Shown: positions 36,875-45,442 of the stretch, piece by piece
Position numbering within the stretch: the first letter of the stretch is position 1
Layout: the number at the start of each line of letters is the position of its first letter
Notes under the pieces: model-generated
Database searches by the model: none
Told to the model about the DNA's origin: nothing
The model's input: the letters and a program-made list of their open reading frames with translations, nothing else
Assembly: GCA_049600855.1 (NCBI GenBank)
Contig: JBMYQA010000011.1
Coordinates: forward strand, 1-45,902
Reading direction: 5' to 3'
Length of the DNA stretch: 45,902 nt
Origin: JBMYQA01 sp049600855
GTDB lineage: Bacteria; Bacteroidota; Bacteroidia; Cytophagales; Flammeovirgaceae
Translations under genes and position numbers: made by a program

Positions 36875-36911
36875 GGCCCGCTCTAGACCCTTAGATTACT
36901 TTGAGCGGGCC
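36875..36911 (+). terminator. Stem-loop after the sorting-domain protein gene
   Basis: GGCCCGCTC (36875-36883) and GAGCGGGCC (36903-36911) form a perfect GC-rich 9-bp stem with a 19-nt loop, starting 8 bp after the stop codon. The following AATTCAATCCTTT is only weakly U-rich. It probably ends or attenuates transcription of the giant block before the three-paralogue cluster. Confidence 0.6.
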
Positions 36912-36975
36912 AATTCAATCCTTTATGAAATAGGATTATAAATAAGATTCAATCAAAGTTTTAAACGTTATAATT

Positions 36976-37902
36976 ATGAAAAAAATCTCATTTTTTTTAA
37001 TCGCTTTCGTATTGATTGCCTTTTCGAAAATCAATGTATTAGGGCAGTCTACAGTAACTTGGACCAATATTGTAGGCGTTACAGTTGATGCCAATAATGA
37101 CTTGTTCAAGTCATCGGGAGTTGGAGGGTGGAATGCGGGCGCTTCTTCTACAGAGACGCTGGCAACAGGCCAAGATGGATGGGTACAGGCAATACTTACT
37201 TTCAACAATAAGGCAATGATGGTGGGTTTGTCTGATGAGGACCTTGATGCAAGTTATACTTCCATTGATTATGCACTTTATACACATCCTCACGGAAATC
37301 TTGAAATCTATGAGCAGGGGGGATTTAGACATAATGCTGGAGCGTGTGCCATTGGCGACACCATTCGGGTAGAGCGTGTTGGTGAGCAGATCATCTACAA
37401 AAAGAATGGAACAGTGATTTATACTTCTCAGGGTTATTCCACTGGTAAACTGATCGTAGATACCAGCCTTGACTTTACTGATGCTGTTCTCCAAAATGTA
37501 ACTACTAGTAATTTTGGTGATGGCACCACTCAATTTACTACACTCAAGGTGGGAACACTCACGGCTCCTTCAGGGTATTCTGTAGCTATTGCGGGAAAAA
37601 TGATCTGTGAAGGGGTAAAAGTTCAACTAGATGAAAGCTGGCCTGATTATGTATTTGATAGGAGCTATTTGTTGAAAAGCCTGCCAGAAGTGGAAGCTTA
37701 TATCAAGAAGCACAAACACTTACCCAATATTCCCTCAGCCAAAGAAGTGAAAGAAAATGGACTTGATTTGGGCGAAATGAATCGACTAATGCTTGAAAAG
37801 GTGGAAGAATTGACCTTGCACCTCATTCAGCAACACAAGCAAGCTGAACAGCAAGAAAAAGAATTGATGGAGTTGAAAAAGAAGATAAAAAATCTCAAGT
37901 AG
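36976..37902 (+). CDS. Secreted lectin/SPRY-like protein with coiled-coil tail, paralogue 1
   Basis: Protein of 308 residues and first of three tandem paralogues. The signal peptide covers 1-24 (NVLGQ end). The mature N-terminus STVTW opens a beta-sandwich domain (about 25-185) with WNAGA, SIDYALY, GD.IRVERVG and YKKNGTVIYTS. This pattern resembles B30.2/SPRY or concanavalin-like lectin folds seen in Bacteroidota surface proteins. The C-terminal part (about 205-308) carries AIAGKMICEGVKVQ, WPDYVF, SLPEVEAYI, HKHLPNIPS, MNRL and a terminal heptad coiled coil. I recall this tail from Bacteroidota proteins annotated as tail-fibre-like. There is no T9SS sorting domain. A trimeric adhesin-like architecture is inferred. 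It follows the giant gene by 109 bp, including a stem-loop, and precedes paralogue 2 by 65 bp. Confidence 0.87.
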   Translation: MKKISFFLIAFVLIAFSKINVLGQSTVTWTNIVGVTVDANNDLFKSSGVGGWNAGASSTETLATGQDGWVQAILTFNNKAMMVGLSDEDLDASYTSIDYALYTHPHGNLEIYEQGGFRHNAGACAIGDTIRVERVGEQIIYKKNGTVIYTSQGYSTGKLIVDTSLDFTDAVLQNVTTSNFGDGTTQFTTLKVGTLTAPSGYSVAIAGKMICEGVKVQLDESWPDYVFDRSYLLKSLPEVEAYIKKHKHLPNIPSAKEVKENGLDLGEMNRLMLEKVEELTLHLIQQHKQAEQQEKELMELKKKIKNLK

Positions 37903-37967
37903 GCGATCCTATCAACTCATTTCTTATCTCTTAAAAATAAAACGTTCAAACATTAACTAGTATTCCA

Positions 37968-38897
37968 ATGAAAAAGAATCAATCACTTATCATTTATATT
38001 TTCTTACTGAATCTCATAGCAGTAGGAACTTTTGCCCAATCTACGGTTACTTGGATTAATTTAGATGGGGTCATCATCGATCAAAATAATGACCTCGTCA
38101 GGTCAAGAACTGGTTGGGGTTGGAATTCGGGTGCTGCTTCTCAGGAAGTTTTAGCGGCTGGGCAGGACGGTGCTGTGCAGGCAGTAGTCAGCGAACTGAA
38201 TCTATCACGCATGCTTGGCTTATCTGAACGAGATGGAGGAAATGACCTGAACTCTATTGATTTTGGAGTCATACTACATGAACATGGCCGACTCGAAGTA
38301 TTTGAGAAAGGAGCACATAGAATCAACTTTAATCCCATTGCCACAGGAGGTATCGTCAGAATTGAACGGGTCAATAATGAAATTCGGTACCTGTACGATG
38401 GTACGGTATTCTATACCTCGCTCATTACTTCTGAGACTAAATTAATCGTAGACATTTCCATGCATAACTTCGGAACAACCTTGACGGCTGTTACTACTGA
38501 GAATTTTGGAGATGGTACTACACAGCTCAACTCATTGAAGGTGAATACAGATAAGTTGCCTGCTGGTTTCAAGGCTGCAATTGCTGGCAAACTCATTTGT
38601 GAAGCCATGAAGGTACAGTACAAAGCGGAGTGGCCTGACTATGTGTTTGAAGAAGGTTACCCATTGAAAACATTGCCTGAAGTGGAAGCGCATATTAAGA
38701 AGTATGGACATTTGCCTAACACCCCATCAGCTAAAGTACTAGAGGCCAATGGTATTAAAATGGAAGAAGTCAACCGCTTATTGATGGAGAAGATAGAAGA
38801 ATTGACCCTTTACTTGATTGAGAGTAATAAAAAACTGGCCGCTCAACAAAAGGATATTGACGCTTTAAAGCAAAAAATTGAAGGCACCGACAAATAA
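37968..38897 (+). CDS. Secreted lectin/SPRY-like protein with coiled-coil tail, paralogue 2
   Basis: Protein of 309 residues. The signal peptide covers 1-24 (GTFAQ end), again followed by STVTW. The beta domain keeps NNDL, W.W(N)SGA, (A)VQAVV and the YLYDGTVFYTS strand, but its loops differ strongly from paralogue 1 (for example the LSERDGGNDLNSIDFG region). The tail matches closely: AIAGKLICEAMKVQ, WPDYVFEEGY, LPEVEAHIKKYGHLPN, EEVNRLLMEKIEELTLYLI, then a heptad coiled coil. Conservation is visibly higher in the tail than in the lectin-like part, which suggests diversification of binding surface on a common stalk. It was probably generated by tandem duplication and is co-transcribed with its neighbours. 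Confidence 0.87.
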   Translation: MKKNQSLIIYIFLLNLIAVGTFAQSTVTWINLDGVIIDQNNDLVRSRTGWGWNSGAASQEVLAAGQDGAVQAVVSELNLSRMLGLSERDGGNDLNSIDFGVILHEHGRLEVFEKGAHRINFNPIATGGIVRIERVNNEIRYLYDGTVFYTSLITSETKLIVDISMHNFGTTLTAVTTENFGDGTTQLNSLKVNTDKLPAGFKAAIAGKLICEAMKVQYKAEWPDYVFEEGYPLKTLPEVEAHIKKYGHLPNTPSAKVLEANGIKMEEVNRLLMEKIEELTLYLIESNKKLAAQQKDIDALKQKIEGTDK

Positions 38898-38957
38898 TGA
38901 CAACAGCACTAGTGCTATGTGAAAAATATCATTGTGACAAGATAAAATACTACACTT

Positions 38958-39884
38958 ATGAAAAAGATTCATATTTTAATGATTTCGATTTTGGTTACTG
39001 GTTTGTTTGCTCACGCATCTTGGGCGCAATCTACAGTAACATGGACAGCCAAAGAGCGCGTAACCGTAGATGTAAATAATGACTTAATTAAGACTGGTGC
39101 AGGGAATGGATGGAATGCAGGGGCCATCTCCGTAGATAAGTTGGCAGCAAGTATTGATGGTTGGGTGCAATTCATTGCCTCAGAAGGAAATCGCCACAGA
39201 GCACTCGGTTTGTCGAATGGTGATGTAGATTATCATTTGCATAGCATAGGTTATGCGATTTTTCTTCACGCGACAGGTTTTGCTGAGGTATATGAAAGTG
39301 GATTATTCCGAGGGAGTTTTGGCGCATTTACTGAGGGGGACACCTTCAAGATTGAAAGAATCAATGGCCAAATTGAATACAAGAAAAATGGGACTACGTT
39401 CTATACTTCCACGCTTACTTCTGAGGAAACTTTACTGGTAGATGCAAGCTTTGATACTGAGGGTGGCACCATAAAAGGAGTGAGTACACATAATTTCAGC
39501 GATGGCAGCCCCCAGTTTAATACATTGAAAGTAAATACGCTAAACCTTCCTACCGACTATAAGATGTCCGTAGCGGGTAAGGTGATTTGTGAGGGGATTA
39601 AGGTACAATTAAATGCGAATTGGCCTGATTATGTCTTTGACGAGGGCTACGAACTCAAGTCATTGCCAGAAGTTGAGGCATACATCAACACGCACAAGCA
39701 TTTGCCAAACATTCCCCCAGCCGAAAAGGTAGCGGCTTCAGGAGTGGATTTGGAGAAGATGAATCGTCTTTTGATGGAAAAAATAGAAGAACTTACCCTT
39801 CATCTAATTGAACAGAATAAAAAGATAGAGGCTCGGCAAAAAATGATCAATGAGCTCAAAGGAGAACTGAAGATGGATAAATAA
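38958..39884 (+). CDS. Secreted lectin/SPRY-like protein with coiled-coil tail, paralogue 3
   Basis: Protein of 308 residues and last of the tandem trio. The signal peptide covers 1-23 (ASWAQ end), followed by STVTW. The beta domain has VDVNNDLIKTG, GWNAGA, GLSNGDVD, HSIGYAIFL, GDTFKIERI and YKKNGTTFYTS. The tail has SVAGKVICEGIKVQ, WPDYVFDEGYEL, SLPEVEAYI, HKHLPNIPP, LEKMNRLLMEKIEELTLHLIEQ and a Lys/Glu-rich coiled coil. It starts 60 bp after paralogue 2 and is followed by a strong terminator, so the three probably form one transcription unit. Ligand and location are unknown; no sorting domain is present, and secretion by the general pathway to the periplasm or outer surface is inferred. Confidence 0.87.
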   Translation: MKKIHILMISILVTGLFAHASWAQSTVTWTAKERVTVDVNNDLIKTGAGNGWNAGAISVDKLAASIDGWVQFIASEGNRHRALGLSNGDVDYHLHSIGYAIFLHATGFAEVYESGLFRGSFGAFTEGDTFKIERINGQIEYKKNGTTFYTSTLTSEETLLVDASFDTEGGTIKGVSTHNFSDGSPQFNTLKVNTLNLPTDYKMSVAGKVICEGIKVQLNANWPDYVFDEGYELKSLPEVEAYINTHKHLPNIPPAEKVAASGVDLEKMNRLLMEKIEELTLHLIEQNKKIEARQKMINELKGELKMDK

Positions 39885-39920
39885 CTAAAAGAATAGGGTT
39901 CCTTTTTGGGACTATTGAAT

Positions 39921-39957
39921 ACTAAAAGCTAGTCGAAAGGCTGGCTTTTAGTGTTTT
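39921..39957 (+). terminator. Strong intrinsic terminator with GAAA tetraloop
   Basis: The arms 39921-39934 and 39939-39952 pair over 14 bp (two G:U wobbles) and are closed by a GAAA tetraloop. The run GTTTTT follows immediately. It lies about 35 bp after the third paralogue stop and marks the end of that cluster. Confidence 0.88.
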
Positions 39958-40056
39958 TACAGGTAGAAAGATGGAGGAAATACATCGGAGCTGTACAACA
40001 CAGTACAAAGTCCATCTTCTACAGAAAAATCACCAACAAAACTGTATATTTGACCT

Positions 40057-41595
40057 ATGAAAAAACTACCCATCGGTATCCAAGATTTTAAGGAGTTGCG
40101 TACAGAAGAATTTTTGTACATAGATAAAACTCAGCTAATTCATGATATTGTTACTAGTGGAAAATATTTCTTCTTATCCCGTCCTAGAAGGTTTGGCAAA
40201 AGCTTACTCATTTCAACCTTAGCCGAAATCTTCAAAGGTAGCAAAGCGCTATTCGAAGATTTATGGATAGCAACTAACTGGGATTGGTCACAAACGAATC
40301 CAGTGTTGGAATTCCGTTTCAATAATGCGGCCTACAAAGAAATTGGTTTGAAGGCTTATTTGTTGGATCGCTTAGATGAGCACGCCAAAGCTTTTGGAAT
40401 CAGTTTTGACTATTCTTCCTACCCAGATCGGTTTCGTGAGTTAATTATGAAAATATCGGAAAAGCATGGAAAGGTAGCCGTGTTGGTAGATGAGTATGAC
40501 AAACCTATTATTGACTACCTTGAAGATCTTCCTAAAGCAGAGGAAAATCGGGATATTCTAAAGAGTTTTTATTCAGTAATCAAGCCCTTAGATGCTAATT
40601 TGAGATTTGTATTCCTTACAGGCGTATCGAAATTCAGTAAGACTTCCATTTTTTCTGAGCTGAATAACCTCAAAGACCTGACCATGTCTAAGCAATTCAG
40701 TAGCATTTGTGGGTATACACAGGATGAGTTAGATAGCTATTTCGAAGCACACCGAAAATTGCTTGCCCAAGATTTTGAACAGGATGATACTTGGGTAAGA
40801 GATGAGGTGAAAAGGTGGTACAATGGCTATGCCTGGGGTAATCGCGCGATACGGTTATATAATCCTTTTTCGATACTCCAATTGTATCAAGATCGCCAGT
40901 TTATGAACTATTGGTTTGAATCAGGTACACCCACCTTCTTGATCAAGCTATTGAATCGCCATGGCGTATATGATATGGAAAGTATTCAGGCTACATCAGC
41001 CTCATTTGGAAGCTTTGATTTGAATAATATCTCCCCTGAAACGTTGCTTTTCCAAACGGGGTACATTGCCATAAAAAAAGACTTGGGTTTGGGCTTATAT
41101 GAGTTAGGCTATCCAAATCAGGAAGTGCGAGAATCAATGCTTCAGTACTTATTGGCAGATTATACGAAAGGAGGTCAGGGGCGTTCTGCAGCACCAGCTC
41201 TACTCATGGCTCATGCTTTACTACAGGGACACACCGATGAATTGAAAACTCAAATCAATGCCTTGCTGGGCGCTATTCCTTACGATTTACATCAAAAGAA
41301 TGAGGCGTATTACCATACCGTCATGCACTTGGCATTTAGCCTCATCGGAGTGCATATCCAGTCTGAAATCCATGTAGCCAAGGGGCGGTTAGATTGCATC
41401 GTAAACACTGATCACACGACCTATATTTTTGAATTCAAGGTAGACAGCTCAGCTCAAGAGGCTTTGGAGCAGATCAAAAATAATGGTTATGCACAGCCGT
41501 ATTTGGGAAATGGCAAACCAGTATTGGGCATTGGAGTTAGTTTCAGTACTGAAGCAAAAGAGGTAACAAGTTGGTTAGTCGAAGAGTTGACTTAG
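40057..41595 (+). CDS. AAA-ATPase-like / PD-(D/E)XK nuclease family protein
   Basis: Protein of 512 residues with the two-domain layout of the AAA-ATPase-like plus PDDEXK_9 family. The N-terminus reads LPIGIQDFKELR and YIDKTQLI. A P-loop-like RPRRFGKS lies at about 43-50 and a Walker-B-like VLVDEYDKPI near 142-151. The sensor-like stretch FLTGVSKFSK lies near 187, and the linker contains WYNGY. The C-terminal nuclease-type fold has GRLD with Asp446 and FEFK with Glu459 and Lys461, the D-(E)XK triad, followed by a YAQPY-type helix. Members are very common, often in many copies, in Bacteroidota and in some other anaerobes. Their biological role is not established; mobile-element-like behaviour or defence has been suggested by context. 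It has its own start 172 bp after paralogue 3, beyond the terminator, so it is a separate unit. Confidence 0.92.
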   Translation: MKKLPIGIQDFKELRTEEFLYIDKTQLIHDIVTSGKYFFLSRPRRFGKSLLISTLAEIFKGSKALFEDLWIATNWDWSQTNPVLEFRFNNAAYKEIGLKAYLLDRLDEHAKAFGISFDYSSYPDRFRELIMKISEKHGKVAVLVDEYDKPIIDYLEDLPKAEENRDILKSFYSVIKPLDANLRFVFLTGVSKFSKTSIFSELNNLKDLTMSKQFSSICGYTQDELDSYFEAHRKLLAQDFEQDDTWVRDEVKRWYNGYAWGNRAIRLYNPFSILQLYQDRQFMNYWFESGTPTFLIKLLNRHGVYDMESIQATSASFGSFDLNNISPETLLFQTGYIAIKKDLGLGLYELGYPNQEVRESMLQYLLADYTKGGQGRSAAPALLMAHALLQGHTDELKTQINALLGAIPYDLHQKNEAYYHTVMHLAFSLIGVHIQSEIHVAKGRLDCIVNTDHTTYIFEFKVDSSAQEALEQIKNNGYAQPYLGNGKPVLGIGVSFSTEAKEVTSWLVEELT

Positions 41596-42016
41596 AAATA
41601 TGACCAAAAGCTTGCAAAATATTTAGCGAGCGTAGGTCTGAAAATCTGCCGATCGTGTGTAGGCAGGATCAGATTTTCTTGATTTTTTTCGCCCTTTTTT
41701 GATCAAGTGTTGACGAGGAAGAACCTCGCTACCAGCCCAAAAAGTAAAATTATAACTACCTAATAGTCAGTTGATTATAATTTATTTTTTCAAGAGCAAA
41801 AAAGGACAACCCAGCCCACTAGTGAATAAAAATAGATTAACTTGCCTATAATCAGCTCTTTATTACTACAAGTGTTTTGACAAGTTTATTTGTGTGCGGT
41901 AGTGAATATATTTTTATTAACATACAAGCTCATTGCTAACAAAAGTCTCTCAGTAGCTTTACAATACTTCAAAACGCATTGATAATTGGAGCTGCGTTCT
42001 GTAGCTTCTTTTTTTA
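41596..42016. other. Convergent intergenic region
   Basis: This 421-bp stretch between convergent genes holds a hairpin plus T-run (41640-41689) and a short CGAGG/CCTCG hairpin near 41714-41728. The rest is AT rich. I see no gene or RNA here. Confidence 0.5.
41640..41689 (+). terminator. Terminator-like hairpin after the AAA-ATPase-like gene
   Basis: GAAAATCTG (41640-41648) pairs perfectly with CAGATTTTC (41670-41678) around a 21-nt loop. A seven-T run follows at 41683-41689. The 14-nt stretch TTCTTGATTTTTTT at 41676-41689 recurs exactly at 4724-4737 downstream of the sensor kinase. Confidence 0.55.
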
Positions 42017-43021
42017 CTAAAAGCTATTTTTCTTACTTTTTCTAAACTCTTTTAGATGATCATTTAATTCCTTAAATCCATCTACAATCTTTTCTGGTAT
42101 TTGAGGGTCAAAGTCCTTATGGTCAGCATTGAGAAACGCTGATTTATTATATAAATTCCAATCAGAGAAGACATTCTGAATTTCATCAGGCGTAATTTTA
42201 TCTTCTTTCAACTGTACATAAAGTTTCCCAAAGGTTATAGCATGTTCTCGATCCGAATATTTTACAGACTCATTCATAAAGTATTTACCAAGCAGAAATA
42301 GGTATTTTGCTAGTGTAAGTACTAAAATTAATGCTCCCAATCCTTTTAATCCCCAAATGATAATGACTAAATTATTACTTTCATAAGCAGAGTTACCTTC
42401 AAATTCATATGCGAATTTGACAAGTAATCCAATCCCAAATGCAACAACAACGGCAGCAGTACAAAAACTAATTATGGTGAATAATTTAAATTCTTTTTTA
42501 TCAGCATTAATCTCCCCAATTCTTTCATCTAAATAGTCAATTGCTGTATTACTGACCTGTTCATAATATCTTTCTGCCTCTTTTGCATCCCTCTCTTTTC
42601 TTTTATAAACCTCCTTAATTTCATTCTCAAAAGGCATTAAGTCAAGATCAACCGCATCATGAAAATTAATTGTAAAGACTTTATATCTTAAAAATATAGG
42701 CCAAATTTTATTATAGTTAACCCGACTATCGATAAGGTTAAAAATGTTTACTTCGTAACTCTCCGCTTCTTGCTTCCTTACATATGCAGATATTTGTTCA
42801 AGTTGACCCGCATACTTATCTTCCCATTCATCACTAGCGATAAATGAAACAATAGCAAAATAATCTTTGTCATCTGTTAAAAGATCATGTATACTCTTTG
42901 AATTTTCTAAATCAAGATTTAATGTAATTGTTGTAAATGAATCAATTTTAGAGAGTGATCTTATCACCTCTGAAATAAAAGAAGTACTTTCAGAGGTTGT
43001 AATAAAGATGATTTGGTGCAT
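42017..43021 (-). CDS. Two-TM membrane protein with N-terminal Rossmann/TIR-like domain, function unknown
   Basis: Protein of 334 residues; no family recognised with certainty. The N-terminal part (about 1-125) alternates beta strands and helices (HQIIFITTSES, then YFAIVSFIASDEW, VNIFNLIDSR and FTINF), consistent with a small Rossmann or TIR-like fold, but no catalytic residue can be assigned. A charged helix (about 130-180, KRKERDAKEAERYYEQ) leads to two transmembrane helices (about 183-206 and 224-247). A cytoplasmic C-terminal segment follows (YSDREHAITFGKLYVQLKE and then ITPDEIQNVFSDWN). That last pattern resembles the post-TM region of some poorly known two-TM proteins in defence neighbourhoods. 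It is strongly Lys/Glu/Asn rich, unlike its neighbours, which could mean transfer. It is not in an obvious operon: the next gene upstream is divergent. Confidence 0.75.
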   Translation of the reverse strand: MHQIIFITTSESTSFISEVIRSLSKIDSFTTITLNLDLENSKSIHDLLTDDKDYFAIVSFIASDEWEDKYAGQLEQISAYVRKQEAESYEVNIFNLIDSRVNYNKIWPIFLRYKVFTINFHDAVDLDLMPFENEIKEVYKRKERDAKEAERYYEQVSNTAIDYLDERIGEINADKKEFKLFTIISFCTAAVVVAFGIGLLVKFAYEFEGNSAYESNNLVIIIWGLKGLGALILVLTLAKYLFLLGKYFMNESVKYSDREHAITFGKLYVQLKEDKITPDEIQNVFSDWNLYNKSAFLNADHKDFDPQIPEKIVDGFKELNDHLKEFRKSKKNSF

Positions 43022-43245
43022 TGGTATTAATATTTGATAGTGTTATAAGATATATATTGGCTTCAAAAATATGAAACCAAGCAATTGAATGAAGCATCTC
43101 CACCAAAGAAGTCCAAAATAGTTCAATTTTGGCTAAAGAAAGTCCGATTTAGTACGTTTTAGCTATACATATTTGTATTGGGGTAGTTTGTTTACAATCC
43201 TATGAAACACCTGATGTAGCCAGCTTTATTTTTTAAACTTAGATA

Positions 43246-43500
43246 ATGATGAAAGAAATTAGAGTAGATGCCCAGACTCCAAAGACCAGCATTGAGTTTA
43301 ATTTGCTTGAACGATCTCAAGTAGAATTATTTGTACATAATGTTGGCCGTAGTCGTAGCATTCGTGTAGCCAAAGTGACGATGCATAAGGGACTACAGCA
43401 AATCAATATTCAAACGGATAAACTACAAAAGGGGATTTATGTTTACGTACTCAAAGCCAACCAACAGCAAATGGATTTTGGTCGGCTTGTCATACACTAA
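43246..43500 (+). CDS. Small orphan T9SS sorting-domain-like protein
   Basis: Protein of 84 residues without a signal peptide. Almost its whole length aligns with a type-A C-terminal sorting domain: TSIEFNLLERSQVELFVHNV, then KG.QQINIQT, LQKGIYVYVLKAN and GRLVIH. The order and spacing match the end of the 2416-residue protein (LTIRYEL, VYIYDV, LASGVYLVRM, RAIKIEK). Residue 1 could be either of two adjacent ATGs (43246 or 43249). It could be the relic of a larger exported protein, a free Ig-like module (the fold also resembles the FlgD Ig domain), or a cytoplasmic or sorting-machinery partner. It converges closely with the M19 dipeptidase gene, 10 bp between stops, and diverges from the two-TM protein. 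Confidence 0.7.
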   Translation: MMKEIRVDAQTPKTSIEFNLLERSQVELFVHNVGRSRSIRVAKVTMHKGLQQINIQTDKLQKGIYVYVLKANQQQMDFGRLVIH

Positions 43501-43510
43501 ACTTTTTGAA

Positions 43511-44509
43511 TTACTGTTCCCAACTGCGTTCTACGAAATCCATGACATTTTTATAAGCCAACTTCTCTAAAAACGATTCTGACAATCCTTTTTCTCTCAA
43601 TTGGTCTAACACATGAGGATAGGAGGAGGCATTATCGTGCGCAGGGAAGTAAAGTGGAAAACGATTAGGGTCAGAAATGGCATGGACATAAAAGTAATCT
43701 GCACCAAAGCACAACACATCTTCGCCTCCTTGCTCCAACCCATAGAGTACATGTTCAATCAGCGTATCTGGATTTTCCCGATCTACATACTCTCTTAAAA
43801 AGTTCATTCCAATTAATCCCTTCCTTCTGATGATTTCTTGAGCCATCTCATCGGTTAGGTTTCGCACATGATTCCAAACGGTGCGAAAGTTTGAGTGGCT
43901 CGCAATTACGGGTACTTTTAAGCTTCGTTTTTCGGTATAATTGAGGATATCATAGGCCAAAGCATCACTCGCATGAGAAAGGTCAATGGCAATGCCTTTA
44001 CCACTCATGTAATCTAATAGTTTTTCTCCATCAGGCTTGAGTCCTACCGTTGCATAATTTCCCCCTCCAAAGCGATTTTCGTAGTGATGTGTAAAACTGA
44101 TGTAGATAATTCGACCAGTTTTCTCAATAAAATGATCTAAACGCTCAAAAACTTTATCTAAGCTATCGTCTTCCTCGGCTAAACCTGAAGCATTTTCAAT
44201 AGCTACCACTACTCCTACACCTCCGTTGGTTAGTGTGTGAGGCAACTTGGCTGCTTGAGTCACTGCTTTAAATGGTTGTTGAGCAATTAACGATTCAAAG
44301 GCAGGAATTTGCTTTTGAGCATACACTGTACTTCCAGATTCACTCGGTGAGTAAACTGCGAGTACTTGAAGCTTCACATTACCTTCTTGCATAAAAGGTA
44401 GCGCACAACCAATGTCTTCGGTATTGGCATAATGAGCGCCTTTATGCTCAGATAAATAGCTGAGCAGATCACAATGCATATCTATAATGGGAAAGGAAGT
44501 ATTAGCCAT
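43511..44509 (-). CDS. Membrane dipeptidase (peptidase family M19)
   Basis: Zinc dipeptidase-type amidohydrolase of 332 residues. The metal-binding pattern is complete: HxD with His12 and Asp14 (DMHCDLL), bridging Glu105 (VVAIENA), His179 (IDLSHASD) and His205 (VIASHSN), with the distal Asp271 in GADYF. The family hydrolyses dipeptides, including D-amino-acid and beta-lactam-like bonds in some members. There is no signal peptide, so the bacterial enzyme is probably cytoplasmic. The length is typical of bacterial members. It is probably monocistronic: the VanW-like gene upstream on the same strand is about 170 bp away. The exact substrate is not deducible. Confidence 0.93.
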   Translation of the reverse strand: MANTSFPIIDMHCDLLSYLSEHKGAHYANTEDIGCALPFMQEGNVKLQVLAVYSPSESGSTVYAQKQIPAFESLIAQQPFKAVTQAAKLPHTLTNGGVGVVVAIENASGLAEEDDSLDKVFERLDHFIEKTGRIIYISFTHHYENRFGGGNYATVGLKPDGEKLLDYMSGKGIAIDLSHASDALAYDILNYTEKRSLKVPVIASHSNFRTVWNHVRNLTDEMAQEIIRRKGLIGMNFLREYVDRENPDTLIEHVLYGLEQGGEDVLCFGADYFYVHAISDPNRFPLYFPAHDNASSYPHVLDQLREKGLSESFLEKLAYKNVMDFVERSWEQ

Positions 44510-44680
44510 GATGAGTTTGGTTATTTTGCAAGCAATTGAATAATGACAAAATGATAACGGAAATGTTCAATGGTCTGTTTTTACCGTTTATGGAAAATGT
44601 ACTGCATAAACACTTTCTTTAAAGATGAGTAGAATCGTTGAAAAAACCAATCATCATCCCAAAAATCCTGAGTTAACTAT

Positions 44681-45442
44681 TTATAAACTTTCCTTTGAAG
44701 AATCGTAATGCTTATAAACCATTTCGGCGATGAATTCACGCTTCCCTTCGGCTGTTAAACGATAACTTCTGACAAATTTTCCTTTTTCATTTTCTTCCAC
44801 CTCAAAGTCAATTCTTCCAGTTGATAGTGCTTGCGAGGCACAGAGCCAAGCAGTGATTTTGTGAGGTGAAAGCTCAAATCGAAAACAGAAAGGGATGTTT
44901 ACATTATTGAAGAACCGTAAATCTTTGTAACCATAAGCCACGGTTGCATCTGAGCCTAAAGGAGTGTAACGACTTTCTGCGTTATATAAATCGTAGGAAT
45001 GGGTGTGGCGTTCTACTATATTTATACCTGCTTGTATTGCTAGGTAATAGAGCATTCCCGACAGTTGGCATAAGCCTCCCCCCACATTCGCAGAAAGGGT
45101 TTCGCCAATAATGCTTCTTCCTACTTTAAAACCATAAGCTTCGCTTGGTTCACCAACTAAGCGCCAAAAGGAAAATAACTCCCCAGGATAAATGATTAAG
45201 TTGTTGATAGCTGTTAGTGCCAATTCAATGTTATGTACTTTGTTAACAGCATACGTCGTTGATCGAATGGGTTGTGTAATGCAAAATAGTTTGGGCAACT
45301 GCTCGCCTGCTTCGATACGCTCAGGTGTGACTTGAACAAATGGGGTTTGTAATGATTTGACGCGATCTTTTAGGGAGATGAATAGAAGTCTGAGTTGTAT
45401 GCGGATTTTTGGAGAAAGTATACGTTTCAGCAGTTTTTTCAT
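44681..45442 (-). CDS. VanW-like family protein
   Basis: Protein of 253 residues with the VanW signature. The motifs are LPKLFCITQPIRSTTYAVN near the N-terminus, YPGELFSFWRLVGEP, the hallmark VGGGLCQLSGMLYYLA, then ERHTHSYDLY, PLGSDATVAYGYKDLRF and a final beta segment. VanW is an accessory gene of B-type vancomycin-resistance clusters, but homologues are widespread and their biochemical role is unknown. No vanA/B ligase or vanX is visible, so no resistance role should be assumed. The start ATG overlaps the stop of the upstream methyltransferase by 4 nt (ATGA), so the two are likely co-translated. Confidence 0.9.
   Translation of the reverse strand: MKKLLKRILSPKIRIQLRLLFISLKDRVKSLQTPFVQVTPERIEAGEQLPKLFCITQPIRSTTYAVNKVHNIELALTAINNLIIYPGELFSFWRLVGEPSEAYGFKVGRSIIGETLSANVGGGLCQLSGMLYYLAIQAGINIVERHTHSYDLYNAESRYTPLGSDATVAYGYKDLRFFNNVNIPFCFRFELSPHKITAWLCASQALSTGRIDFEVEENEKGKFVRSYRLTAEGKREFIAEMVYKHYDSSKESL

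Noticed and set aside
44681..45442. Vancomycin-resistance gene cluster
   Set aside because: VanW-like proteins are widespread, and no ligase, dehydrogenase or vanX homologue is present in the window.
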